From positions 109,230,477-109,294,476 of the forward strand of contig CM022948.1 in NCBI GenBank assembly GCA_012931725.1: a DNA stretch of 64,000 nucleotides. Direction: 5' to 3'. Both the position numbers and the translations under genes were made by a program. The stretch's first letter is position 1. Every line of letters begins with the position of its first letter. The notes under the pieces are model-generated. The model saw only the letters and a list, made by a program, of their open reading frames with translations. It was not told the origin of the DNA and searched no databases. This stretch comes from Litsea cubeba. Lineage: Eukaryota; Streptophyta; Magnoliopsida; Laurales; Lauraceae. Shown piece after piece: positions 46,556 through 56,410 of this stretch.

Positions 46556-47425
46556 TCATTCGTCCGAATGGCATACCAATGAAGAAACAGTCAAATTAAA
46601 ATCAGAATCATCATCTACATCGTGTCCAATGTTTGCATCAGATTTATCTTTGTCCTTGTTTTTCAACTTTGGACAATCCTTCTTCCAATGCCCCTTTTTG
46701 CGACAAAACGCACATTCATCTTTTGCAGGTGGTTTTGATTTTCCTCTCGATTTAGGACGAGATTTACTACCAGATGTCCTATCATCTGATCTGCCTCTTA
46801 TTGTCAATGCATCAGATGATGAATCCCTGTGGGCCTGTTTGTCCTTCTTCCGATATTCATTATTCATCAAAGCAGCAGACACAACATCATATTTAACCTC
46901 AGTCTTCCCGTTGATCAAAGTGTGAGTAAAATGATCATAACTATCGGGAAGCGAATTCAGAAGAAATAATGCATTATCTTCATCATCAACTTTCACATCA
47001 ATATTCATCAAATCAGCAATAATCTTATTAAAATCATCGAGATGTTCAGTCATAGAAATACCTTGACGATACTCGAAGCGGAAAAGTTTCTTCTTCAAAT
47101 AGATCCGATTCTCCAAGCTCTTGGTCATATATTTTTCCTCCAATTTCTGCCACAACTCTTTTGCAGAAGTTTCTCTCATCACTGAGTATTTCTGATCCTT
47201 CGCGAGACATAATCTGATGGTGCTACATGCCTGACGATTGATCTTCTGCCATTCCTTACCTTCCATCTCTTTGGGCTTATCCTCGAGAGCAATTTCCAAC
47301 TCTTGTTGGCTTAGAACATCTCTAACCTCACACTGCCACATACCAAAGTTATTGGTACCATCAAATTTCTCGACCTCGAATTTTGCATTCGAGATGGTTG
47401 TCTTTGCTGATGATGAGCTTGCCAT
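46556..47425 (-). CDS. Copia Gag with zinc knuckle
   Basis: Start ATG at 47423-47425 (MASSSSAKTTISNAKFEVEK) is chosen over an upstream TTG because copia Gag proteins usually begin this way. The capsid (UBN2-type) domain holds KFDGTNNFGMWQCEVRDVL, ELWQKLEEKYMTKSL and LDDFNKIIADLMNIDV. A CCHC zinc knuckle CAFCRKKGHWKKDC lies near the C-terminus. Gag forms the particle and binds the element RNA. The frame ends at TGA 46556-46558, which cuts it off from protease; elsewhere in copia this position is normally read through as one polyprotein, often with a Trp before the protease Asp. The domain itself is intact at about 289 residues. Confidence 0.9.
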   Translation of the reverse strand: MASSSSAKTTISNAKFEVEKFDGTNNFGMWQCEVRDVLSQQELEIALEDKPKEMEGKEWQKINRQACSTIRLCLAKDQKYSVMRETSAKELWQKLEEKYMTKSLENRIYLKKKLFRFEYRQGISMTEHLDDFNKIIADLMNIDVKVDDEDNALFLLNSLPDSYDHFTHTLINGKTEVKYDVVSAALMNNEYRKKDKQAHRDSSSDALTIRGRSDDRTSGSKSRPKSRGKSKPPAKDECAFCRKKGHWKKDCPKLKNKDKDKSDANIGHDVDDDSDFNLTVSSLVCHSDE

Positions 47426-48357
47426 TTTGTTTCTGACTGTCAAACTAACAATCCACTTCGTTCAGATCGTAGATCTAGTCGATACGAATCCAACAAAAAA
47501 AACGGAGCTCAATTCTGAGTCCGGATGCCTCTGAAACTCCCAAAACAATTCTGGTCGTCCAATTGGTCAAATCTGTCTTTGACCGTACTGTTCGCTGACG
47601 TGGCGCTGACGTCAGCAGCTGCTGGATGGGCTTTCTGCTTCACGGGTCAGGCGGAACTGACCCAGACTGACCTGACCTGGTCCGGGCTGTGGACTGGGCT
47701 TCACGGGTCAGGCAGAATCGACCCAGAACTAAACCCAACATGGACTTGCACTGCAGGCTGGACCTCTGGAGCGATCGGGTCGGACCTGACCCGAATTGAC
47801 CTGCGCAGAACCTGGCCCAACTGGAGTCTCCTTCTTCGCTGGCTCTGTAACAAAAAACTGGGTTTCCTCTTCTTCTTCGGCAGCGACTGGCACGGACGCA
47901 GGCAGACTCCGGCGACAGCGAGCAAGATTTCGGAGTCCGGCAGAGAATGGCGACGGCGACGGTGGCGCTGTGAATGACTGAATGACGACTTCTCCGGTAA
48001 CAGAAACCGGGCAAAACAGAGTCCGGCTTGGACTCTTCTCCTCTGCAACTCCGGCGTCCAGATCTTCTCTGGCAACAGCGAAGATGAGAGCAGCAGTGCT
48101 GTTCTTCTTCCCTGGCAAAGTGCAAGTGGCACAGGCGACTGACGAGAGCAATTTGTTGTGATCCAGAACGAACTCTTCTGTCTCTGATCGTGTGGCCCAG
48201 CAGAGATCAGAACAGGCGACTGACAATGAATCCACGAACTGAGATCCTCTGGTTACTAATCTCAGCGAGTCCAAAACGAGAACAGAGTGACAGCCAAGCC
48301 ACACAATCTGTGCGGCCCACCTTGATCTTCTTCGAGGTTGATCGCGTACCACAACCA
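47426..48357 (-). other. Long untranslated leader of the young copia
   Basis: About 930 bp between the primer-binding site and the gag ATG. It is GC-richer than the host flanks, with overlapping open frames in several registers but no conserved domain. It is a leader rather than a coding region. Confidence 0.6.
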
Positions 48358-48370
48358 GGCTCTGATACCA
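48358..48370 (-). promoter_or_regulatory. Primer-binding site of the young copia
   Basis: Minus-strand TGGTATCAGAGCC, three bases inside the 5' LTR. It matches the 3' end of initiator-Met tRNA, the standard primer of plant copia elements. Confidence 0.9.
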
Positions 48371-48373
48371 ATT

Positions 48374-48651
48374 TGTTGTGATCGTGTGTGCGGAAGCGTG
48401 CGTTCAACAAGCAATCAAACAAGCCACACAAAAGGAGAACACAGTTTTACGTGGTTCGGTGATTTCACACCTACGTCCACGAACAAAGCCCGTCTTCTTC
48501 TTAGTTTTCACTAATCAAAGTTTTCTCCTATCCTACTAGGGTTACAACCATAAGGATAATATATAGGAAACTCAAATACTAAACTACCCTTGAACCCTAA
48601 TTACATTGGGCCTACAAAACGAGCCAAAACCCAAAACCCATAAACCTAACA
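48374..48651 (-). repeat. 5' LTR of the young copia
   Basis: 278 bp. Plus-strand ends are TGTTGTGATCG and CCTAACA. The outer part contains TGTTG (48374-48378) and CAACA (48405-48409) as inverted 5-mers that bracket the segment found inverted in the 3' LTR. Confidence 0.93.
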
Positions 48652-48656
48652 TTAAC

Positions 48657-49771
48657 AACATCTCGCGTCCACCTTGTTTGACCAGATAGATTATATATCG
48701 AAACAGGTAGGATGGCCCCAGACGAGCGGCACACACATAAAGTCTGTCAATTAGGTGGTATACAGCATTTAAGAAAGGAAGAAAACATAAGAGAAGACTA
48801 ACATGAATAGTATCTAATGTGAAAAAAAAAAAATTTGACTACCGATTTGCGGGTGTGAAAGTGAAAACAAAGAAAATTTCAAGAATATGCACAAATAAGA
48901 TGGAACAACGCCCTTGGTTCCTGCATTGCAAATTTATGATTATATTTTCAGATCCCCATTTGATTTATTCTAATTAGTCTTTGCTTTCAGAGTTCGTGCA
49001 ATGATTGTTATCAATTGTTCAGCCGGTTATCCAAAAAAAAAAAAAAAAGCACTCAAACCTAGAATAACAGTGTACATGATTCGTCAACCAAGTAAGGACT
49101 AAATAAAAAGAAGAGTATATATTACAATCATAATATGGTCTTCACTTATGGTGAACTCAAACTTGAATGAGTGTAGAATAAGAGTTAGTGTTAATCCATA
49201 GAAGGGGATAGTGAGTGTAAAGGGCTTAAATTGAATATATTGGTTTCAGAATCTGTCATTTTTTTTATGAGGAATGGTGAAAGAGTGGGAAAATGTATTA
49301 TGCTATAAATCAAGTTAAAAAGAAACTACAGGCACAACATTTGATTGAAAATGATTAAATCATGTGATTAGCATTTGGTCAATTTTAATTATGTGTTTTA
49401 GTCCCAAGCCTTATGTGAAAGAAAATTGAATGTAGACCCTTTCAAAAGCAGTAAAAAGGAGACGGATATATTGCCATGCAAGAAATCGTACGTTCCACAT
49501 CACAAAACCGTACCTTCTTTTTATATGATTGCAAGGATTGGGACCACACGATTACGTACCCTACTCAGACTATGTGCCAGCTGCAGAAGATTACAATAAG
49601 TTGAGCACCTGCGGCACCTCATTTTAATGAAAGGCATAGTGAAATATACGGTACACTTAAAAAGTAGCGTGAAATGTGTAGTAACCAATTTAAAAATAGG
49701 ATTCCCTTCGCCAAGCACTTGTGCACACAAGATCATAAAAAAAAAAAATTTAATACCATAGGTAGTCTTGA
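48657..49771. other. P1 sequence without a gene
   Basis: Continues the paralogy with P2 (about 57573-59450). No coding region recognised. Confidence 0.5.
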
Positions 49772-49779
49772 TAGTCTAG

Positions 49780-50192
49780 TAGGGGTGAAAAAAAAAAAAC
49801 CGCTCGGTTTTGCAATAGATCGGTTCGATCACGATTTCGATTTACTTAAAATCGTTCAGTTGGTTTCGATTTTCGATTTGAATGTGCGTTTAAACTACTC
49901 AAATTGAACCAAACCGAACTAATTATATAAATACATATTTTATAAAATATATAAAGAAGTATTAAAATTACTTGAAGAATGCTCGAACTCTCATTCCGTT
50001 ACTTGAAATCCAATGCCTCTCACCAATTGAACTGTCATTTTTTTTTAGCAAAAAATAAAAAATAAAAAACCTGTAACCGAACCAAACCGGTTTCTTTCGA
50101 TTCGGTTTGAGCACATGGGCGGTTTGGTTCGATTTTCAGTTTGGTTGATGATTTTTCCTCTAAATCGATCCAAACCACTCATGTCCACCTTA
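49780..50192. mobile_element. hAT-like MITE candidate, AGGGGTG terminus
   Basis: The left end TAGGGGTGAAAA and right end CCACCTTA resemble the TAGGGGTG family seen at 22450-22829. The inside is made of TCGGTTCGATT / AACCGAACCAAACC motifs on opposite strands. It also holds, on the minus strand (about 49977-50038), a tRNA-like pair AGTTCAATTGGT and GAGTTCGAGC. The flanking 8-mers do not match well, so the ends are uncertain. Confidence 0.45.
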
Positions 50193-50703
50193 GTTAGTGG
50201 TGGTTTTTTCCCACTAAAAACGGTCTCTTTTTCTTTTTTTTTTTTTTTTTTTTTTTTGCAGCGGAAGGTTTTTTTCCGCTCTAAAAGACTGTCGTTAATA
50301 TCTTTATTTGGATTGCGTAAGAATAATTGCTAGAAATAATAGTGGGAAAATTCTCAACAACTAAAAGACAAAAAATCCGTAACTAAACTACTATTTTTTC
50401 TTTTAGCTCACAATAAGTTGAGCACCGTATGCCAAAACCCCTAGCGAGGCCAAGCTTTTGATCTATCTAAGTGGACCGTAAAATAGGTGACCCCCCAAGA
50501 GTCGTCGATCCTAGATTTAACTTCCATCATAATGGACTAGACCGTTGGATTAGCTTGCACTCGTGTTTGATCGTGAAAACCTATCAACTGTTGATCAAGT
50601 AGTTAAAATGATGAATCTAGCATATGTCACCATACACAAGTAGATGATTGCAACAAATTCTTAATTTTGATTTATTACTAGTCATGAGATTTCATATATA
50701 TAT

Positions 50704-51086
50704 GGGAACCGGTCATATAAGGACAGTTCTTATGGTCCGCACAGTTCGGAACGGCCACTGGGGCCCACTTTATGACCCATCCAAATCTACCACACATTCA
50801 CAACCCCTTAATAGGCATTGAATCCCATGAATTTACATGAATTCACTTGAACTAGCAGATAGTGGAATTAAGGATCAACTTTTCTTATTTTATATAAAGG
50901 TTTTGAACTTGTGGAGCACGGATGAAGAGATTTGAGCTATTAAATTGACTTTAAATTTGATATGTAGGTTGGCTCCACTTGGATCTTTCGATCCTCTTCC
51001 ATCCCATGATCAGTGGGGTCTCACAGTGGACCCCACTAGGCAGTCCGCACCAATGATTTAAGGACCGTCCTTATAGGACGGGTTTC
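50704..51086. mobile_element. MITE inserted in a TA-rich site of P1
   Basis: 383 bp with termini GGAACCGGTCATATAAGGAC and, reverse-complemented, GAAACCCGTCCTATAAGGAC. Both sides are ATATAT runs. The paralogous block P2 has an uninterrupted CATATATATATATATC at 60091-60106, the empty site. The superfamily is not certain; a TA target would suit Tc1/mariner-like MITEs. Confidence 0.7.
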
Positions 51087-51387
51087 ATATATATATATAT
51101 ATATATCCAAATTTTAGAAGCATATGATCTAACAGTTGTCATGATTGATTCAATGTCGGGTCCCATTACCTCTTGCATTTTCAAATAACTGATTTGACCA
51201 CTATACCACACAAATTGAAAGGTAATTATTTGTCAAAATAATATGGAAAGTAGTTAAATGGGGTAGAGACCCTACCCACGTGAGTAATGCGCCCCGTGCT
51301 TATCACTGATTACAATGCTTGGTATACTATTATATATATAGCATGTAACCAAAGCTCGGAGACAAGATGTCCATATATGCTTAGGTA

Positions 51388-51505
51388 TTCTACATAAAGA
51401 AAGTATCAGTTTGCTTAAATCTTGAATTGGCATTCTACTTAAATCTTGAATTGGCATTCTACATAAAGAAAGTATCAGTTTGCTTAAATCTTGAATTGGC
51501 ATTTT
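51388..51505. repeat. Short nested direct repeats
   Basis: ATTCTACATAAAGAAAGTAT and TTAAATCTTGAATTGGCATT are repeated two and three times. In P2 the same unit occurs once (61225-61250), so this is a local expansion in P1. Confidence 0.85.
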
Positions 51506-51529
51506 TCTATCGGGAATAGAAATTAGTAT

Positions 51530-52447
51530 TGTGTGGGGAGATTTTCAAAGCTCCAGGATTACGCTAATCACAGTTATAAGATGGGACTAAGCATTCTCAC
51601 GTGCCGACCACGTGCCATCCACGTGGCACCCAGACTCGCCTCGGCTGCCGAGGCAGATCCCTCAGCCGAAACCAGACAGGCTTTGGTTGCTAGCGCCGAG
51701 CTCGGCTACCAGGGTGCCCACTTCGGCTAAAGAGCTTAACCTCGGCCAAAGGAGCTGGGGATCCCGGCCAAAGGAGCCGGGACGGAAGCCGAAGCAAAGA
51801 AGAATCCCCACTCGCGCCTCGACCCGCCACGTCATCAGACACGTGGTAGAATAGGGGCGCGAGCCAGTGGGACAGATGCGACATCAGCCGTCCACAATCT
51901 TCGCCAGATCGCTGACAGGCGGCATCCAGCGGCTGTGGCCACATCAGGGCAAGGGCCGAGGATGGATCCGATGGTACCTCTACCGCCAAAAGCCTCCAGC
52001 AGAACTTGGCGCAACATGACATGCATTAAATGCAATGTGGGCTGATCCAACTAGCATTTATTACTTTGTGAGCTGATATGGACCGCATTTATTACTTTGT
52101 GGGCTGATAGAGACTTCCTTATCAAATCCTATCAAATCATGAGGCCCACTCCAAAATATCATCCAAAATATCCTCAAGGGTCCTCTATAAATAGGACTTC
52201 ATTTCATATGCAAGGTATGCAATCTACACACTTGAGAGTCGTTACTCTGCCTCTCTTCTTCCTCTCCTTCCTTTATTACGTTCTCATACTGACTTAGGCA
52301 TCGGAGAGCCTTACGCTGCCCAAGCCAGGTTCCTCTGACTGTTTGTTCTTCCCTTTCAGGCTCTGAGGCAGCATATCATCTTCTTCAACTTGGATAAGTC
52401 CTATCAGGCACCCCTATTATTGTGAGTCATAGTTTTCTATACTTACA
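51530..52447 (+). repeat. 5' LTR of the gypsy element
   Basis: 918 bp, from TGTGTGGGGAG to CTATACTTACA, ended by the primer-binding site. No second copy exists in the window. It contains local repeats such as CATTTATTACTTTGTG (twice near 52056-52101). Confidence 0.75.
52186..52194 (+). promoter_or_regulatory. TATA box of the gypsy LTR
   Basis: TATAAATAG in the LTR, about 260 bp before its end. Position and sequence suit the retrotransposon promoter. Confidence 0.6.
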
Positions 52448-52448
52448 A

Positions 52449-52466
52449 TTGGCGCCATCTATGGGA
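52449..52466 (+). promoter_or_regulatory. Primer-binding site of the gypsy element
   Basis: TTGGCGCCATCTATGGGA directly after the LTR, a variant of the GGCGCC-type plant gypsy primer site also seen at 12836-12855. Confidence 0.75.
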
Positions 52467-52512
52467 AAGTAATATCCCAACCTTCCTGACCTTCTCAATC
52501 CTACCAGATACC

Positions 52513-54350
52513 ATGCCTCCGAGGCCCAAGAAAGGCGGAGAGTCTTCGAGAGTAATGCTCGAGCAACCAGGCCCGTCGACGGACGCCCCTCCTCAAGGGC
52601 GGTCCAGAACGGTGCATGGCGCATCTACAGGCGAGGGGCGCATAGGCTCGCAGCTCTTCGTCGAGATTCCCTTCCAAGAGGGACTTGTTGAAGATTCGTC
52701 CCCGGGCGACGAAGTCACGCCTGCCCGATGGGACGAGCAGTGACACGAGCGTCCCCCGAAGGACAAAGGTGTAGCAGTCGATGGGCCACACCGTCAGCGA
52801 GACCTCGATGACGGAGGAGACATCGCGGCTCAAGCAACAACTGAGAGCGGCAGGGTCCCCCTCAGCAGGCCAGCCCTCTGGGCCCCAAGGCGGGAAGAAA
52901 GCAGCCCCAAACAAGGTGGTCCAACCCTCCCGCGAGGATTTGAGAGCTTTTCTGGAGCAAGTGCGTAGTCGGGCCAACGACGGGTACTCGAGCAATGGTC
53001 GAAGCCATCACGGCCGAGACAACCAAGTCTGCAGCTACCACTGCTGAGGCGATTCGAAGCAAAAGTCAGAAGCATTGTCGCCGCGGAAAGATGTCGAGCA
53101 GGAGCGCCTCGACAGGCGTATCAAGTTGGCCGTTCAGCATAATATGGAGATGGCTGCTCTCGCTCGAGACCAGCAAGAGATTTGCGGCCCCACCGATCTG
53201 AGGGCCTCTCCCTTCACGCGGGATATCAAGGAGACTCCACTGCCCAAGAAGTTCTCTGTCCCGTGGTTCGTCCCTTATGACGGAGTGTCTGACCCAGCCG
53301 CCCACCTCCGTCGACACTTCTCTCAGAAAATGTCCATCTAGGGGAATGAAGGCCACCTCAACTGCAAGATCTTTTCCTCCAGTCTGGGCAACCTCCCTCT
53401 GAAGTGGTACTGCGGCCTTTCGGAGAAGTCCATCTCGAGTTGGAAGCAGCTTCAGCTCTCCTTTCTGAAGAAGTTCCAGGCTTACAGCGTCGTCCCCAAG
53501 ATTGATGCTGATATTCTTGCCCTGAAGATGAAGCAGTGCGAAAGCATCACCCAGTTTGCCCAGCGTTTTTGGGCGATTTACAGCCAGATTGAGGATACTA
53601 GAGACGAAGTGGCGATTTTCGCCTTCCGGAATGCCCTGCTGCCGGGGAACAAGCTGAGGAAAGACCTGGCCGGAGACCCCGCGACCTCCTTGCCGGCCTT
53701 AATGTCCCGGATAAAACGCTATGTCACCCAGGAGGAGGATGAAACCCGGGCCCGGGAGAACTACGGCCCAGGACCCAAGGAGAGGGGCAATCAGCCCCAG
53801 CAGAGAGAAAAGAGGCCCTTTCGAAAGGAAGAGCTGAAGTAAGCCTGGGTCTCCAGCTCGGCAAAGGCTGCAGCGTCCTGGTATGGGGGCACCAAAAAGA
53901 CCAGACCTCCTCACGAGGCTTACCAGGCTGTGAACATCGTCTTCAGGGAGCCGATCCACCAAATTATGAATAAGATCAAGAACAGGCCATTCTTCAACTG
54001 GCCTCATCCCATGCAGAGTGAAGCCTCCACCCGTGACCAGACTAGGTTCTGTGCCTATCATAAACAGAATGGGCACAAAACCGAGGAGTGCAGGACCTTA
54101 AAGTTCTTCCTGAAAAAGCTCGCCAAAGAAGGTCATCTGGAGGAGTTCGTCAAGGCAGGAGATGCCGGTGCTGGCGGTAGTGGCCGAGCTCATCAGAGCA
54201 CTGATGGGGGTCCAGACAGCGAAGATTCTGAGAAGATCATCAATGTGATCCATCCGGCACCCTCGTCTCCCTCTCACTCAGCTAGAGGCAGCTCCCAGGC
54301 TCTTGCCGAAGCTAGGCAGGCATCGCATGGGAAAGAGGTGATGAGAGCCG
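52513..54350 (+). pseudogene. Broken gypsy gag
   Basis: Starts at ATG 52513 (MPPRPKKGGESSRVMLEQPG). The frame is broken by a TGA at 52741-52743, frameshifts between about 52743 and 53075, a TAG at 53339-53341 and a TAA at 53840-53842. The gag core appears as LPKKFSVPWFVPYDGVSDPA, LPLKWYCGLSEKSISSWKQL and RFWAIYSQIEDTRDEVAIFA. A knuckle-like CAYHKQNGHKTEEC occurs near 54051-54092. No intact protein can be made. Confidence 0.85.
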
Positions 54351-54429
54351 AGCTCGGACCGGCGTCCAAGCGAGCGCGGCGTGAGCGCCCGGCCATCTCG
54401 TTTTCAGATAGAGACCTTGAGGGAGTGCA

Positions 54430-55985
54430 GCTTCCTCACAATGATCCCCTGCTCCTGACGATGAAGCTGCTAGACTTCACAGTGAAGCGGATCCTGATCG
54501 ACCCCGGCAGCTCATCTAAAGTCCTCTACTACGGATGATTCAAGAAGATAGGGCTCCAGGAGACTGATTTGAAGGAAGCTCGTACGCCTCTAATTGGGTT
54601 CAGCGCCAAGCCGGTCTACCCCAAGAGGAGAATCACTCTAGAGACCAGAGTAGGCGGAGCCTCGGTCATGACAGATTTCCTGGTGGTGGACACCCCCTTC
54701 CCCCTACAATGTCATTATGGGCAGGGTGTGGCTCCACAAGATGGAAGCAGTTCCCTCCTCTCTCCATCAGAAGCTGAAGTTTGTGCTTGCAGACAAGGAC
54801 GGCAAGATGGAGGTGGTTACGGTCGAAGGGGATCAGCAGCTGGCCAGGCAGTGCATGTTGGCCATGGTCCCTCGCAGAGTTCGAAAGGGGGCTGGATGAG
54901 ATCGGCCGAGATCCTGACAAGAAGAGTATTGAAGGTCTCGCCGAAGTCAGGCTCGACCCGTCAGACCCTGATAGATTTTTCCTGAACGGCGCCCAGCTGC
55001 CTGAACCAGAGAGAGCCGATCTCTCAAGATTTTGATGCAGAACGTGGACGTTTTCGCTTGGACCCCGAGCGAAATGCATGGGGTCAACCACGAGGTCATG
55101 TGTCACAGGCTGAACGTGGATTTTAACCACAAGCCAGTGGTACAGAAGGCCCGCAGGATGGGGCTGCAACAGATGGAGGCGGTGGTCGAAGAAGTTGACA
55201 AGTTGCTTGAGGCAGACGCAATCCGGGACGAGGAGAAAACAACATTCATAACCCTCCGCGGCACTTACTGCTATAAGGTGATGCCCTTTGTGCTGAAGAA
55301 CGCAGGGGCAACCTATCAGCGTCTCGTCACCAAAATGTTCCAGGCTCAGCTCGGCAAGACAGTTGAAGTCTACATTGACGACATGGTCGTCAAGTCCAAA
55401 CAGTCCAGCGACCATCTGGCGGATCTGCCCCAAGTCTTCAGCATCCTCCGTGAATTCAAGCTCAAACTGAATGCTTCCAAGTGCGCTTTCGGCGTAGCTT
55501 CTGGCAAGTTCCTCGGAATCCTAGTGACGCGGAGGGGGATAGAGGCCAACCCGGACCAGATCACTGCAATCCTGGGCATCCAAAGCCCATCCACTACCAA
55601 GGAGGTCCAGAAGCTTACAAGCATGGCTGCAGTACTTAATTGCTTCATCAGCAGATCATCAGATAAGTGTCGGCCTTTCTTTCAGCTTCTTAAAAAGAAT
55701 TTTAAGTTTCAATGGACCCTTGAGTGCGACCAAGCATTGGAAGCACTCAAAATCTATCTGTCTTCACCACCTTTGCTCTCTACCCCAACTCAGGGAGAGA
55801 TTTTGTATTTATATCTTGCGGTCTCGGATCATGCAGTGAGCTCCGTCCTCATCAGAGAGGATGATGGTGTCCAAAAACCAATTTACTATACGAGCAAGAT
55901 CCTGCTAGATACCGAGACCAGATACCTTTTGCTGGAGAAGCTTGCGTTAGCACTCGTCAGTGCCTCCCGCAAGCTCTCCCATTAA
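54430..55985 (+). pseudogene. Broken gypsy protease and reverse transcriptase
   Basis: A protease-like ILIDPGSSSKVLYYG (54490-54534) is followed at once by a TGA, and a frameshift lies near 54705-54715 before GRVWLHKMEAVPSSLHQKL. The reverse transcriptase frame (55032-55985) has KLLEADAIRDEEKTTFITL, GTYCYKVMPFVLKNAGATYQ and VYIDDMVVKSKQ. Between AIR and DEEKT roughly 65 residues usual for this family are absent, including the region of the first catalytic Asp, while the frame stays open. The RNase H part begins (LSSPPLLSTPTQGEILYLYL) and stops at KLSH. It cannot encode an active enzyme. Confidence 0.88.
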
Positions 55986-56410
55986 TAGTACCCCATATGA
56001 TATTTGGTTTGGCTAACACATTTAGCACACTCAATTACGTAAGGATATCCCCACTTATCATAGTAAAAACATTCAACTAAGTTTTTTAATTCTGATGAGC
56101 GGGCATATCCCTACCCACTCTTGAGCAGTTGAAAGGGGATACTTCCTCTCACCGAAAAAGCAAAAGAAAGGACAAAAAGTGAAAGTGATTTTCCCTTCGT
56201 GTATAAGTCAGTGGGGATATCGCACGAAAACACATGAAAAAAGGATAAAAAAATGGTTGGAGGACTTGTATGATTTATATTAAAATCTGAAGGCGTTTTT
56301 GGTCTTCAACGAGTATAAGGAGATTTTTTCGATAAAATCCGCTATTTCCTTGGATGCTAGATAAATTTGTCATCAATCCCTCAGATTATGTTGAGGATTT
56401 TGAAACATAC
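55986..56410. other. Spacer between gypsy truncation and P2
   Basis: AT-rich, no gene recognised. It has no obvious counterpart in P1, so a duplication or deletion breakpoint may lie here. Confidence 0.4.

Larger units (their letters stand above)
43114..48651 (-). mobile_element. Young, full-length Ty1/copia retrotransposon
   Basis: A 5538-bp element with TSD TTAAC at 43109-43113 and 48652-48656. LTRs are 43114-43366 and 48374-48651, with the primer-binding site and polypurine tract both in place. The coding order is gag, protease, integrase, reverse transcriptase, RNase H in a single minus-strand frame, broken only by two in-frame stops (TGA at 46556-46558 and TAG at 45236-45238). Outside the rearranged terminus the LTRs differ by about two bases in roughly 230, so insertion was recent. 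It sits in block P1 and is absent from P2. Confidence 0.96.
40737..51529. repeat. Segmental duplication block P1
   Basis: Direct paralogue of 56411-61262. Matching anchors, in the same order, include CCCATTCTC with TCCTC at 40767 and 56442, CCTCCAATGTGAGAGAAGT at 41211 and 56772, TTCTGAACACAAGTATTTG at 42989 and 57451, GATTATATAT near 48687 and 57612, ATTAAATCATGTGATTAGCA near 49353 and 58395, GTTGAGCACCGTA near 50417 and 59718, and GAATTGGCAT at 51502 and 61248. P1 is longer because of a MULE-like element, a copia element and two MITEs that P2 lacks. Confidence 0.88.
51530..55985 (+). mobile_element. 3'-truncated Ty3/gypsy retrotransposon
   Basis: Plus-strand element with a 5' LTR (51530-52447), primer-binding site, gag, protease and part of reverse transcriptase/RNase H. 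Integrase and the 3' LTR are missing; the frame stops abruptly at 55985. GC content and codon use are clearly higher than in the flanks. The left junction is fixed by comparison with P2, where the same flank continues without the LTR. Motifs suggest the Tat/Athila-related branch, but the lineage is not certain. Confidence 0.88.

Noticed and set aside
47640..48352. Several overlapping minus-strand frames of 140-207 codons
   Set aside because: They lie in the GC-rich leader of the young copia, between primer-binding site and gag, and have no conserved motif.
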